From assembly GCA_963921425.1 (NCBI GenBank), contig OY992833.1:12379738-12443737 (forward strand): a DNA stretch of 64,000 nt, read 5' to 3'. The notes under the pieces are model-generated. The model saw only the letters and a list, made by a program, of their open reading frames with translations, did not search any database and had not been told where the DNA came from. This document shows positions 12,940 to 23,925 of the stretch, one piece after another (position 1 is the first letter of the stretch; every line of letters begins with the position of its first letter). A program made the translations under genes and the position numbers. The DNA comes from Dryas octopetala. Its lineage: Eukaryota; Streptophyta; Magnoliopsida; Rosales; Rosaceae.

Positions 12940-13453
12940 TGGCAGTGGTGGCTGTATGACATCAATTTAACAATAATACTTGCCAGCAAAAATGTGATGA
13001 ATAATTTTGCTAAATATATTTAAAAGTCTTGTAATATATATATAATCCATCTATGAAAGACTCTCAAAATGCCATGATTAACTAATAAACTTGAGGGGCT
13101 GCCACTCCATGCTGTTAGTAAGCAACTAAGAAAGACAGAAAACAATAACTAGAATAGTTTCATGATTTCATCACTTACCATTAATCCTAGAACTAGCAAT
13201 GGCAGCAGGATTTTAGGTTTGAGATTTTGGTTGCGACTTATTAATAGGTTCTTTTGGAGGAACATATTTTTTGGCCCCAAAGATATTTTCCATTGATGAT
13301 GAGTTTCACCTCTCTTTTCCCACGAAGGACAGCTGAAGCGGTGCAAGCATTACTAAAGACAATGAGGGCATGGCTAGGGGCTTCTTGTATATAAGCCTCA
13401 GCAGCGCCAACTCTTCATTCAAAATGTATTAAAAAACAAAACCAATATGAATT
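12940..13453 (-). pseudogene. Copy A of the duplicated RRM-like gene: broken last exon
   Basis: Bases 12960-13440 align by eye with the 3' part of copy C (25800-26220) and copy B (16540-16800). Shared signposts are AACTTGAGGGGC, ACTCCATG, CAACTAAGAAAGACA, and the exon words GAAGGACAGCTGAAGCGGTG. In the exon frame the minus strand reads GAAEAYIQEAPSHALIVF, as in copies B and C. A frameshift after VLRGKR puts the end (FGAKKYVPPKEP) in another frame. Exons 1 and 2 are absent on this side, and an LTR-like insertion follows immediately. Confidence 0.75.
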
Positions 13454-14355
13454 TGTTTACACCCTATTTTGGTTCTGGGCCGAGATCACGGCCAAGCCCA
13501 ATGTCATAAGTAAAGCCCACTTATGATTGAAGTTGAAGTCCACAGTGCATTACAGAAAGGCCTGAACTGTCAAAAAATGTTTAAAGGAAGTTTCCTTTTC
13601 AGCCAAGAATCCTTGGCGGGATAGGAATACTAAATAAAGATAAGGCAAGAATTCAGTGACTTGGGCGTAAAGAAAGGAAAAAATCAAGAAGGAAATAGAA
13701 GTCCAAAATCAAGTATGAGAGGTTTCTTAACCCTAGGGGCTGATCACTATATAAAGCAGGGCATTAGAAGGAAAAGCTCTCTCAACATATCTCACAAAAA
13801 TCAAACACAAGCTTCTCAATACCTCTAAGTTCCCAAATTCTCACAGATTTCAATGTTTTAGTTTCCTTGTTTATTCAAGACCTAGTTCTTTGTTTTTTGC
13901 TCTATTAAGATCCTTTCTTAGTATCAATTTCTTTGTTATTATTCCTTCGTTGTTTATTTTTCTTCCATGAGATTTGTCATAAGAATTCGTATTGTCACTC
14001 AATTTCGGGATAATCAAGTCATCCATACTTTCTTCATTAAGATTCATTATTTTGCAATTTATCCCATTACTCAAGTTACAATTTTACGTACTTACAAATT
14101 CGAGCACCAAGTTATTGAAACAAGTGATTAAAGTCCTTGGAGATCAAGGCAAGTAGAACCTCAGCGAGCTTTTGTTTCTTGCTCGTTTGCAATTGTTTTG
14201 TTTCAGGAGTCAGTAAGCTCGACGTGAAATAATAACTTATATTTTCTATTACGGATCATTTGCTGAGAATAGTGGCACGCCCAAACGTCAAACTAGGACT
14301 GCAGTGTTTCTAGCTAGAAATCCGGCCAGACTTGTAGTGATTTTTAGAGGTAACA
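13454..14355. mobile_element. LTR-type retroelement insertion inside copy A
   Basis: Copy A is homologous to copy B up to CAATATGAAT (about 13452) and again from TATGAAGAAATTAATTA (about 14380). The 0.9 kb between is an insertion. It begins TGTTTACACC and ends GGTAACA, the TG...CA form of an LTR. It contains a TATA motif (CTATATAAAGC near 13749) and a late GTGGCACGCCC stretch resembling a primer-binding site. The flanking pentamers GAATT and TAATT agree at four of five bases. No coding domains are present, so it is a solo LTR or a truncated non-autonomous element. Confidence 0.6.
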
Positions 14356-14470
14356 TAATTATTATTATAAGTATAAATATGAAGAAATTAATTAGCATGC
14401 AAGCTACGTTTTTCTTGAGAGAGAGAGAGAGAGTCCCCTTCTAATAAGAGATCCCTCATTTTGGGTAAAT

Positions 14471-15712
14471 AAGGGATCTCTTGTGGAGCCAACTTCATAT
14501 AGTAATTTGATGCTTGAAGTCTTCTATTTTTTAAGTCTAAATTTAAGAATCAATCTTGCAAAAAATTAGATAAATCAGAAATCATTTAACTGTTTGATTA
14601 TATGGTCATCATTTCAAGTGTTTATTCAATTTATTTTTTAAAAAACTTAGGGCTCGTCTGGTAACGTTTTACAGAACAATTTTTTAAAAACTGTATTGTA
14701 AAATGAAAATGACAAATTAAATTTTGCATTCTCAAAATATGAGAAGGCGTCTGGTAGCGTAATTGAAAAACAATTATATAAAACAAAAATAATGAAAACA
14801 CATTTGACATTAACCAATTATTACAACCAAATAATTATATTCACAAAAGATATTAATTATAAATTATTATTAATCAATTTCATAAAATATATAATTAAAA
14901 AGAAGAAAAGTTTTATAAAACCCAACCCATCTCGGCCGCGCGCGACTACCTTGGAGGTGGAAGAGTTGTTGGTGGCCGTATTAATGGAGACAACACTGCA
15001 AGCACCTATGATCTAGTTGAACAATGTATTTTCTCTATGTAAAAGTTGTTAAGATTCGTGAGCTTCCTGCTATGGATGTTACGGAGAGTCTTGATCCGTT
15101 TATTGAAGCGGGAATTGGAAACTATAGAGGGATTACAAAGTATATATTTTAAGAGATGGGAAGAGAGAGAGAGAGAAAAAAAATAGAGAAATAGAGGAGA
15201 GATGAAGAGAGATGGGTGAGGTGGGTAGCGGCGGGGGGTAGGGCTGCCGCCAGAGGTGGGTCTGGCTAGGTGGGGAGGAGGTGCAGATCACATTTTTTTT
15301 TTTTTCAGTTGTAATTTTTTTTTAATTTGTATCTGTGTTATCTATGTTTTCTAAATTCACTGAAAACATCATTTAGTCGTTTTCTGAATTTACACTGTAA
15401 ACTAGAAATTCTATTTTGTGTTTTTCAAAAACTGTTTTCTCAATATGGCAACCAAACGCATTTTTGTCATTTTTTGAATTTGTAAAATGAAAAACCGTTT
15501 TGTAAAACGTTACCAAACGCATCCTTAGATATCTTAATGATTTTTAATTTGTCTAATTTTTGCATATATGATCTTTCAACGAAGAACTCAAAGATAGACG
15601 ACTTTTTTTTTTTGTGTGGTCAAAAAAGATAGACGACTTTAATCGTTGAAATGCAATATTGAATGAGTCCCACGTGGGGATCCTTTAAATAAAATTGTTT
15701 AAGAGATCCCTC
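14471..15712. mobile_element. Outer MITE split by the Tourist-like element
   Basis: Arms on either side of the Tourist-like insertion are inverted copies of each other. About 14550-14640 matches the complement of about 15530-15600, and GGGATCTCTT near 14473 matches the complement of AAGAGATCCC near 15701. With the inner element removed, a foldback MITE of about 360 bp remains. The outermost boundaries and target duplication are uncertain. Confidence 0.5.
14647..15527. mobile_element. PIF/Harbinger (Tourist-like) element, TTA target duplication
   Basis: The left end at 14650 reads GGGCTCGTCTGGTAACGTTT. The right end at 15524 is the complement of GGATGCGTTTGGTAACGTTT. Both are bordered by TTA (14647-14649 and 15525-15527), the hallmark of PIF/Harbinger insertion. 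The interior carries a GA-rich block and no transposase. It is nested inside another inverted-repeat element: GCAAAAAATTAGATAAATCA near 14558 pairs with sequence near 15540-15567, and GGGATCTCTT-type ends lie near 14473 and 15712. Confidence 0.85.
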
Positions 15713-16617
15713 AATGGAAGGTCAAACCATCTAGTTGCCCAAGGAAGGTCAAACCATCTGCATTAATTTACAAATTGAAGCCAATTTTTATTATGTCCAA
15801 AGTTCAGTTCATAGCAATAAAATGGTTATTTTTTTCTTTTACAAACTTCCAAAATGAATCAGATCGATGCCTCAATAATTTTTCTTGGTTTTGCCCTGTT
15901 GAACCCGAATTTATAGTCAATCCATAAATCCCACTTAAAATATACAAATCGGAAAAAATGCCAATGATTATTTAGCAATATAGCATTGTGTATGAGTTAC
16001 AATTCAAGTCCTTCGAAGGTGAATCATTTAGAGAGAGGCAGTGGTGCAGTGGAGGATGATGGTGCAGTGGTGCCTGGGTTTGGGTGGACGATGTAACAAA
16101 TTTTTTTTTTTTTTTTGAAACATTTCATTTTTTTAACTTTTAAATATATAAAAGAAATGAAATAAAATATAATTTTGTTGGAGTGACAATATTACCCCTA
16201 ATATTTGTTAACCATTTTAACAGAAATTTCATGAGGTACTTATTATTTACAAAATAAAAGTTTAGGTACTTAATTAAGTTAAATAAAAGTTTGGATACCA
16301 AAACTGAAAAAAAAAAAAAAAAAAAAACCCTATTTTAATTTGTCAAACGGGCTCTTAAGCCTCTTATTTATTCATTGAAACTTTTTCTGTTCGATGAAAT
16401 CATTTTTTACATTGAGTATCATGTAATTCATTGGAAATCGCAACATTTGCAATACAATTTTTTTTTTTGTCCAATATCATTTGAAATTACTTTAATTCTG
16501 AAAATCTGACATTTAACAACAATAATGGCCAGAGAAAATGTGATATTTAACAGTGTCCAAAAAAAAAAAAGTGATATTTAACAACAATACTAGCAACTAG
16601 CAATGCAAAATATTTCT
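15713..16617. other. Non-coding flank of copy B
   Basis: No exon was seen. From about 16340 the sequence is homologous to 23280-23540: ATTTGTCAAACGGGCTCTTA, the block TTTGAAATTACTTTAATTCTG, and GACATTTAACAAC. This is the conserved 3' flank of the tandem duplicate. The part before it is AT-rich and has poly-T and poly-A runs. Confidence 0.6.
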
Positions 16618-17829
16618 TCAACGAATATATTTTCTGGCCCAAACAAAAGCGCCATTAATGTTGAATTTCTTCTCGCCTTCACTTACGACAGATGAAGCGA
16701 TGTGAGTATTACGGAAGACAATGAAGGCATGGGTACGGCCTTTCGGAATATAAGCTTCAATAGCTCCAAATCTCCTATCAAAATATATAAAAGAAAAACA
16801 ATATGAATCATAATTATAGATATGAAGAAATTAATTATGATGCAAATTACGCTTTTATATGGAGAGGGAGATGAGTTGATATATATACTCAGTGAAGAAG
16901 TCTATGACTTGTTGTTCATCAATGGGAAAATCCTTATTAAATCCCAAGAAAATAGTTCTCTTAAGAGGAAGATGAATTCCATCCACTTCCTCTTGCTGAT
17001 GATGATAGCCACCGGCATTATTGAAGTGCCAACGCTTCATTTTGTCATCCAAACCACCATAGGTCAGCATAGAAGGAATCTGAGCCGCTGAAGAATACCA
17101 AATATTGATTGTTTTCTTATTGTGATAATGTTAATTAACACTAAAATAATATTGCAGACAAAATTCTACCTAATTATTTGAACGTATTTACTAATTCAAT
17201 TATAACGCAACAAAGGATGTGTCTAGTAAGAAAATATAGTGTATAAAGATGAGAGTACTATAATACCAAAGCTCTCCTTTATAATAGTATAGATGAGAGT
17301 GATGCTTCAAAGTAATTAATATTGGGAAATCCATAAATGAAAAACTAAGGGCCCGTTTGGTATCTTACTCAAATTTTTTTTTTTCTAAATGTGAGTTTTG
17401 AAAATTTGAAAACTTGTTTGGTATAAAATTTTAAAATAATTTTAAAATTTAAAAAATAATGACAGCTAAGAAAGAAGAAAGTGTAAAAAAAAAAAAAATG
17501 AGAAAAACAATGTTTTATCATTTTTTTAAAAAGGCATGTTTTTGAATTTTTTTTTTAAAAATTATTTTTGAAAATGTTTTTTTTTATTAAAACTTTTTTT
17601 TTCTTTGAAAAAAATAAAAAAATAATACCAAACTAGCCCTAAACTACTAAAGTATGAAAAAATTAGAAGGGAGAGTCTTAGTACCACCCCTTTCGTTGTA
17701 GTGATCAACATTAATGGTGGTCCATCCAGCGGAGCCTGGAATCTTGTGCATGATTGCATGGGACACCTGCAACATCGGAGCCATCATCGTCACCGTGACC
17801 ACAGTCAAGACTCTCATAAAAAAAACCAT
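16618..17829 (-). CDS. Putative chimeric protein, phytocyanin-like leader plus RRM-like domain (copy B)
   Basis: Three minus-strand exons, 17829-17685, 17087-16889 and 16774-16618, join in phase with GT-AG introns and close at TGA, giving 166 residues. Exon 1 starts MVFFMRVLTVVTV, a hydrophobic signal-peptide-like segment ending near SHA. It continues with a phytocyanin-type motif, GSAGWTTINVDHYNE. Exon 2 encodes AAQIPSMLTYGGLDDKMKRW and KRTIFLGFNKDFPIDEQQV. Exon 3 gives ERFGAIEAYIP, HAFIVF, KKFNINGAFVWARKY. Exons 2 and 3 look like an RRM-like beta-alpha-beta domain; no copper-ligand region of phytocyanins follows exon 1. The intron-1 donor GTACTAAG lies where the phytocyanin frame would read TKT, so it may be a recruited site. 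Whether this chimera is transcribed and spliced as modelled is inference. The intron contains a Tourist-like MITE. Confidence 0.55.
17346..17642. mobile_element. PIF/Harbinger (Tourist-like) MITE, TAA target duplication
   Basis: The left end GGGCCCGTTTGGTAT at 17349 pairs with the complement of GGGCTAGTTTGGTAT ending at 17639. It is flanked by TAA at 17346-17348 and 17640-17642. At 291 bp it has no coding capacity. It lies in intron 1 of copy B, close to exon 1, and is absent from copy C at the matching position. Confidence 0.85.
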
Positions 17830-18332
17830 GGCTAGCTACAAACTTTGAGACTGGGAGTACGTAGTGGATTGAGTATATTGTATTGGTAATTGAGTTATGA
17901 AAGGCTTAGAGAGGGAAATCCCCGTGGGAATTTATATACAAGGCTTTTGTGCTGATTGCGTAGTTACGTGGGATGTTGCGAAAAATTATTCTATGCGACC
18001 ATCACATTAAATGTTGACACGTATTTAATTTTTAAGGGTATTATTTAGGATTTGAAATTTTAGATATTAATCATTATACATTGTTATAATTGTAATTAAT
18101 TGGCAACACGACGTTAGTATGCTATGTGTATTACGCTCGTACAAAATAATTTTTCAGAAGTTACAACTTGTGAGCTTTATAAATATAAATTCATCGTCTG
18201 CCAATATTATAATATGTGAATTGATTATAACTTATATCACATGCCTCTATTAGATGATAATTTTTGCCTTTTTAGTAAGGCCAAAAGAAGGAGAATCAAT
18301 TTATTTATAAAACTTTTAGACCATTACTTTTA

Positions 18333-19362
18333 GAGAGCTGCTATTTGCACACCTTTTTTTTTCTTTTTGCACACACTTTTCTCTTACACACCTCTTATCA
18401 TTTTCTAAAATTTAAAATTTCTCTTTTACACACCCCTCCCATTACCAAAATACCCCAACCTCATTAATCTCACCAAAATTTCTCACTACACACCCACCTA
18501 ATTCAAACACTACACACCCTACCCCAAATGTGAATTTTTAAATTAAAAAAAAAAAAACAAAGAACAAAAAAAAAAAAAAAACAAAGAAACCAGCCACCCA
18601 TCCGCAAGCCTCTGCCATATATCGCAGCCCCTCCCCCGCGGCAGGGGGAGGGTTGCAGGGGGGAGGTGGTGCGGCAGGGGGAGTGTTGCAGGGGGAGTGT
18701 TGCAGGGGTGAGGTGGTGCGGCAGGGGGAGGGGTGCAGGGGGGAGGTGGTGCGGCAGGGGGAGTGTTGCAGGGGTGAGGTGGTGCGGGGGGGAGGTGGTG
18801 CGGCAGGGGGAGTGTTGCAGGGGTGAGGTGGTGCGGCAGGGGGAGGGGTGCAGGGGGAGGTGGTGCGGCAGGGGGAGGGGTGCAGGGGGGAGGTGGTGCG
18901 GCAGGGGGAGTGTTGCAGGGGTGAGGTGGTGCGGCAGGGGGAGGGGTGCAGGGGGGAGGTGGTGCGGCAGGGGGAGGGGAGGGGGATGGCAAAAGGGGAG
19001 GGGTGCAGAGGGAGGTGGTGCGGCAAGGGGAGGGGCTCAGAGTTGTAGAGAGAGAGAGTGAAGGGCTGGGTTGGTTTCGGGGAGAGTGAAAGAGGAGAGG
19101 GAGGATGGGGGTGGGGTGGTCGGCGGGTAAGAAGGAAGGAGAAAGAGAGAGAGAGAGAGAGGGGAAGGCCGGAACGGGGCTGGGGTGGTCGGCAGTGGTT
19201 CTCACCGGGGGGGGGGGGGGTGGGGTGCTGTAACAGGGAAGAGGGAATGATAAAGGGATGGGGTTTTGGGTAATTTTATTTTGGGTGTTTTTGGTTATTT
19301 CACAAATTAAATTTTTGAGGGTGTGCAAAAAGAAATTTAAGGGTGTGCAAATAGCAGCTCTC
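18333..19362. mobile_element. hAT-like non-autonomous element with perfect TIRs and 8-bp TSD
   Basis: GAGAGCTGCTATTTGCACACC at 18333 is repeated exactly, inverted, at the right end (to 19362). TACTTTTA stands immediately outside both ends, at 18325-18332 and 19363-19370. The 5' flank of copy C (27840-27960) shows the empty site, because its sequence runs from AATCAATTTATTTATGAAAC to TTTAAGTAAGAAAATGAGG without it. The element has no transposase. Its interior is a G-rich minisatellite on the plus strand. Its terminal style (ACACACC, CTCTTACACACC) resembles the element at 5020-5567. Confidence 0.9.
18656..19040. repeat. G-rich minisatellite inside the hAT-like element
   Basis: About twenty degenerate units of GGGGGAGGTGGTGCGGCA and GGGGGAGTGTTGCAGGGGTG alternate over nearly 400 bases, followed by other GA/GGG-rich sequence including a 13-G run near 19207. 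The composition (over 70 percent G on the plus strand by eye) contrasts sharply with the AT-rich surroundings. The long proline-rich open frames on the minus strand are a consequence of this repeat. Confidence 0.9.
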
Positions 19363-19533
19363 TACTTTTATTGTTCTACCTTGTTTCTTCATTTAAGTAA
19401 GAAAATGAGGCTTATCAACCATTGTGACTCACTGAAGGTTGTAGAAAAAAAAAATTACTAGAATTCCCTTTTTGGTCTTTAATTTATGTTTATTCAAGTT
19501 GTGATTGTTGGTATTTGAAGAATATGGAGGGGC

Positions 19534-20792
19534 ATTGTAAGCAGGGAGTAAAATTTCGAAATTTTCGGTGAAATTTCGTCGAAATTTTTGTTTTTTAGGG
19601 GTATGGAAATTTTAACACGGTACCAAATTTATTTCGGAAAATTTTGAAAAATTTCGCCGAAATTTTCAAGGTAGAGACTGGAGAGAGAGAGGAGAGGCAG
19701 AGACCGGAGGGAGAAGGGACGCAGAGACCGTCGCCGGAGAGGGAGCTGCAGATCGAGGCGCGCCGTCGTCGGAGGGAGAGGAGATCCGGGGAGGGAGAAG
19801 GAAGAAAGAGATGAGGAAGGGAGGAGGGAGAGGGAAGAGAGAGATTATGAAGGGAGGAGAAAAAATGGTGAAGGGAGAAGAAAAGAAAGAGGAAGGCTGA
19901 AGTGCTGAACTGCCAAAGTGCCGAACTGGAAGAAGACGAAGGCTTTGGTAGAGTGGAAGACCACTGGAGAAGAAGAGGAAAAGTAAAGAAAAAAAGAGGA
20001 AGTGACGTGGGAAGAAAAGGAAAAGGAAAGAAAAAAAAGAAGAGAAAAGAAAGGAAAAAGAAAAAAAAAAAAAAAAGGAAAGAAAAAAAAAAGAAAAAAA
20101 AGAAGAGAAAGGAAAAAAAAAAGAAAAGAAAATGAAAGAAAAAAAAGTAAAGAAATTTTTTTTTTTTTTTTTTAAGGTAGATTGAGATTTGGAGTCTTTA
20201 AGTAATTGGAAAGAAAAAAAAAGTTTTAGATTTTATTTGGGGTTTGATTTAGTCATTTTGGTGTTTCGTTTAGTTGTAAACATAAATTATGAAAAAGAAA
20301 TTTATCCTCTTATCATGAAGTTTTATTTCCTTAATGTTGTTTTCCAATTACGATAATTTGTAAAATTAAAATTTTAGGTAAACCGTTGTCGCCGCTGCTG
20401 CCATTGAATTGGTTTTATTTTAACCAAATTCGGCTTAATTTAACTATCGAAGATCATTTCCAAGTCCCTTTGAGTAAGCTTGCTACTTTCTATTGCCACA
20501 TTGGGGATTTATTCGTGTAATTTTATTATGTAATTATTAATTAGTGAAGTATTTTTTTAACAGTATTGTCTCCGGCGCGTATTATATTCATCATATATCA
20601 CATGAAATCTACTATATTATTTGATTTCTTCAATGTTTTTTATCAATGTAGTAGATAATATGTTAAATAAACATATGGTCAAGTTTCATTCAAAATTTCC
20701 ATATTTTGATAACAATTTTCGTCGTTTTTGTCTAATTTTATCGAAATCGAAAATTTCCTCGAAACCGAAATTTTACTCCTTGATTGTAAGCA
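19534..20792. mobile_element. Mutator-like non-autonomous element, 10-bp TSD
   Basis: The left end GGAGTAAAATTTCG (from 19544) is inverted at the right end (CGAAATTTTACTCC, to 20782). ATTGTAAGCA stands at 19534-19543 and again at 20783-20792, a perfect 10-bp target duplication typical of Mutator-like insertion. The interior is GA-rich, then A-rich, and its distal 200 bp is nearly the same as 6525-6700. Two related copies are therefore present in this window. No transposase is encoded; the lysine-rich frame near 19902-20135 is low complexity. Confidence 0.85.
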
Positions 20793-22060
20793 GCAAACCA
20801 AAGAAAGGTCTTTTTTTTGGGAATCGGGAACTGAGAAGTTGTTAATAACTTTATAAGTTGTCTTGGCTTTTCGATAGATGTTCGGTAGTGATTTTTTGAA
20901 TATTGATAGATAAAATAACTCTTAGACTTTTTTATCATCAATAATCTCTCAATTTTTATCAAAATATCAATTTGATTCTTAAAGTATATTTTCAATGAAT
21001 TTCATTTTTCATCTTTGTTATTGAACATCAATTTGATTCTTAGATACACTTTGAAAATTTGCCAAAATTAGTTTGGAATACGAAAAATTTCTCTGAAAAT
21101 TCCTATTGACTCATCTTAACTACTACTATTATTACATGGGGTCAAATTATCAAATTGATTTTCCAGAAAATTCAGAACTCTCAAACTAATTCCCCGAATT
21201 TTTTGGAAAATATTAAACGTCAATTTGATAATTTGACCCCATATAAAAATAGTAATTGTCAAGACGAGTCCATACGGATTTTTGGAGAATTTTTTCATAT
21301 CCTGATCTATATTAATTTTATGTGCTCGTTCTAATCTTTGGTTGTTAGCGTGTGATTTCCTTTATATGTTTGTCGTTGTTTATATCATGGAATGAAATGA
21401 ATTGTGTTGTGTTGTGTTGTGTTAACCATTTTTATGCATTTCAAACATTGAAAAATATCAAACAACTTGAAAGACAATTTGGTGGAGAGACAATAAAGAA
21501 ATTATAATTTAGGTAATAAAATAAAATATTCAAATATATTCAATAAAGATCTCATTAAAATAAAACCAATTGTATAATTTTCATAAATATTTAAGTTATA
21601 AATTAACTATCACTTAATCTCAATTAAGCTTAATTTAATTAAGTATAACAATATGACTCTCAGCTATGACTCTCAGCTATAACTCTTAGTACCATTGCAG
21701 TTTCAGTACATATGACTATTACTCTCAGCACTATTTAAGTCACTCTCAATACTATTTAAGTCACTTTGAGACCTATATATTATTATGGCACTCACTAACC
21801 ACTGTGGAAGGCCTAACACTGCTACAAAAACTTCTTTTCAAGATGAAATTTTTAACAACAAATTTGTGTCTTAAAGAAGTGTCAATTTGAGATCGCATAG
21901 ATGCGATTTTTTGTGGTCTCAAAAAGTCTAACTACTTGCGACTGTCTTGAGTACAATACAATTACATTTTATTGGGAGTAAAAAATAAATTTCAGCGCTC
22001 TCTCTCTCTCTCTCTCTTGCCTATCTGATATATTTTTCAAAGTTTTAATTCTTATCTCTC
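20793..22060. other. Intergenic with a foldback MITE and a CACTA-like end
   Basis: A foldback element occupies about 21080-21297. Its central arms TGGGGTCAAATTATCAAATTGA and its complement are near-perfect, and the outer arms are diverged. Near 21820 the sequence CACTGCTACAAAAACTTCTTTTC, followed by a GAGATCGCATAGATGCGATT hairpin, resembles a CACTA-transposon terminus, but no second end was found. A short (CT)n lies near 21999. No coding exon was seen. Confidence 0.5.
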
Positions 22061-22303
22061 TGCTATTCTTTCTTCTGATCCATGTGGTCAATCCTTGTAT
22101 TCATTGGTTTGATTATTGTACAGGCCGGTTTCGTGAATCCCTAATTGTTTATTTATTATTCATTGGTTTAGTTGATTTACTGGTTTCAAGAACTCCTATT
22201 TGAAATTACTTTAATCGTAGCTAGAAATATGACATTTAACAACAATACTTGCCAGCAAAAATGTGAGAAATAATTTTGCTGAATTTAATTAAAAGTCTTG
22301 TCA
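22060..22303. repeat. Fragment of the tandem block's 3' flank (fourth copy)
   Basis: GTGGTCAATCCTTGTATTCATTGG and the later block TTTGAAATTACTTTAATCGTAG...GACATTTAACAACAATACTTG match 23190-23560 and 16460-16560. Only non-coding flank is kept; the gene exons are missing because an LTR-like unit begins at 22304. Confidence 0.6.
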
Positions 22304-22968
22304 TGTTGGGGGTTTATCCACATTTGGGAGAAATTATTCTGTTATTCGTATGACTAATCATCTGGGCATAACGACAAGTCACATAAGGTTTAACATCATG
22401 TCGTTTGGGCCTAGGCCCAAAGACTAAGCCCTTTCTGGGCTCCTGGGCTCCTAGCCCCTGACCTCTTAGGCTCCGGCCCCCTAGGCTCCGACCTCCCAGG
22501 CTCCGGCCTCATAGGCTCCGGCCTCCTAAGCTCCAGCCTCCTAGGCCCCGACCCGTGTCGACTCATTCGGACCCACGAGACAAGTGACATGTGGCGCTTC
22601 TACAGTGCGAATCATTCATCACCGGATTGGTTAACACTCTTCCAAAAGTATTATAAAAAAGGTACTTTCTTGTCACAAAAGGATGACTGAATCATTATCA
22701 TATTATTTACTCACTCTGCTCACAGATTCTCTGAACACTGACTTGAGCATCGGAGGAGCTTTGGCCGGTACCACACCGGTGCCCTTCCCGCTCACTTTTG
22801 TATACTCGCGCAGGATGCATTGGATATTACTATTTCTCCACTATTCACTAGTCGGACCCAGCTACATGTTCCTACCCCACTTCGACGTGTCATCCACTCA
22901 GTAGTGGGTCAACAGGTCCACGTGGTTTGACTCGACGTTGACTGCTTTACCATTTTTCAGCATCAACA
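22304..22968. mobile_element. Solo-LTR-like unit, Ty3/gypsy type
   Basis: It starts TGTTGGGGG and ends CATCAACA, so TGTTG/CAACA are inverted ends as in LTRs. It contains a TATA-like TATTATAAAAAAGG near 22650 and, downstream, ACTTGAGCATCGGAGGAGC, a phrase typical of gypsy-type plant LTRs. It includes a GC-rich minisatellite at about 22430-22556. No 5-bp target duplication is evident; a MITE begins two bases after its end. Confidence 0.55.
22430..22556. repeat. Minisatellite of CTAGGCTCCGGCCTC units
   Basis: Eight to nine imperfect repeats of about 15-16 bp (CTAGGCTCCGGCCTC) lie inside the LTR-like unit. The GC-richness stands out from the neighbouring AT-rich DNA. Confidence 0.85.
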
Positions 22969-22970
22969 TC

Positions 22971-23128
22971 TGTATAACCGCTATATTGACATGTGGTATA
23001 ACCAGTCTATTTGTTATAATATGAGTGAATGTTATTAATACTGTACCCTCCTAATATAAACACATCGTCCAATAATACCCTTACACGTTGGATTGGTTAT
23101 ACCACATGGCGGTATATCGGTTATACCC
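22971..23128. mobile_element. 158-bp MITE, first copy
   Basis: TGTATAACCGCTATATTGACATG at the left pairs with the complement of the right end (CATGGCGGTATATCGGTTATA). The interior ATGAGTGAATGTTATTAATA and ACACGTTGGATTGGTTATA reappear, in opposite orientation, in the copy at 29146-29303. Confidence 0.75.
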
Positions 23129-23189
23129 TATAATTTTTCCACATTTGGGTTGCAAGACCCCATTGCCCCCAACCTGGCTCCACCATTGA

Positions 23190-23557
23190 TGTGGTCCATC
23201 CTTGTATTTATTGGTTTAATTGATCTACTGGTTTCATGAACTCTAAATTGATCTATTTGATTTATACAGCCTTCTGTCATGGGTTTCATATTTATTATTT
23301 GTCAAATGAGCCCTTATTTATTCCTAAAAACTATTTATGTTTGATGAAATCTTTTCCTACTTTGAGGACATAAATGTAAATATATTCACATATGGATTGG
23401 AAATCACAACAACAGCTGTAATCCAATACAATTTTGGTTTTTTTGGTCTAATATAATTTGAAATTACTTTAATCCTAGAAATCTGACATTTAACAATAAT
23501 ACTGGCTAGAAAAAATGTGATGAATAATTTTGTTGAGTTTATTTAAAAGTTTTGTAA
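23190..23557. repeat. Fragment of the tandem block's 3' flank (fifth copy)
   Basis: Homologous to 16340-16560 (GTCAAATGAGCCCTTATTTATT, TTTGAAATTACTTTAATCCTAG, GACATTTAACAATAATACTGG) and to 22090-22300. No exon is retained. A MULE-type MITE follows. Confidence 0.6.
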
Positions 23558-23925
23558 TACGTATATGGAGTTAATTACACTTACACCTCCTGAGGTTTAT
23601 CGTCTTTTCATATACATCCTCTGGGATTTCAACAATTACACATATACCCCCTGAGGTTTCAAAATTATTGCATATAACTCCCTATAGTGAGACGAAAAAT
23701 GATGAAAAATGATGTAAAAAGGCATGCTAAGGGGTAAAATGGCTTAATAAGATTACTCAAGGCATAACGTCCAACCTCAATACAAATTTTTTTTTTCTTG
23801 TAGGAGGTTATATGCAATAGTTTTGAAACCTTACGGTGTATATGTAATTTTTGAAACCTCAGGGGGTATATGTGAAAAGACGATAAACCTCAGGAGGTAT
23901 AAGTGTAATTAACTCTACATATATG
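23558..23925. mobile_element. Mutator-like MITE with long TIRs
   Basis: The outer arms of about 110 bp are inverted copies: GAGTTAATTACACTTACACC at 23568 and its complement ending at 23915. The flanks are TACGTATATG (23558-23567) and TACATATATG (23916-23925), a 10-bp duplication with one mismatch. The 348-bp element has no coding sequence. Confidence 0.85.

Noticed and set aside
18538..19328. Proline-rich open frames of 162 and 261 codons on the minus strand
   Set aside because: They are read out of the GGGGGAGGTGGTGCGGCA minisatellite inside a transposon; all frames are open there because of the repeat, and there is no conserved domain.
21820..21990. Complete CACTA transposon
   Set aside because: Only one CACTA-like end is visible; no matching inverted end or 3-bp duplication nearby.
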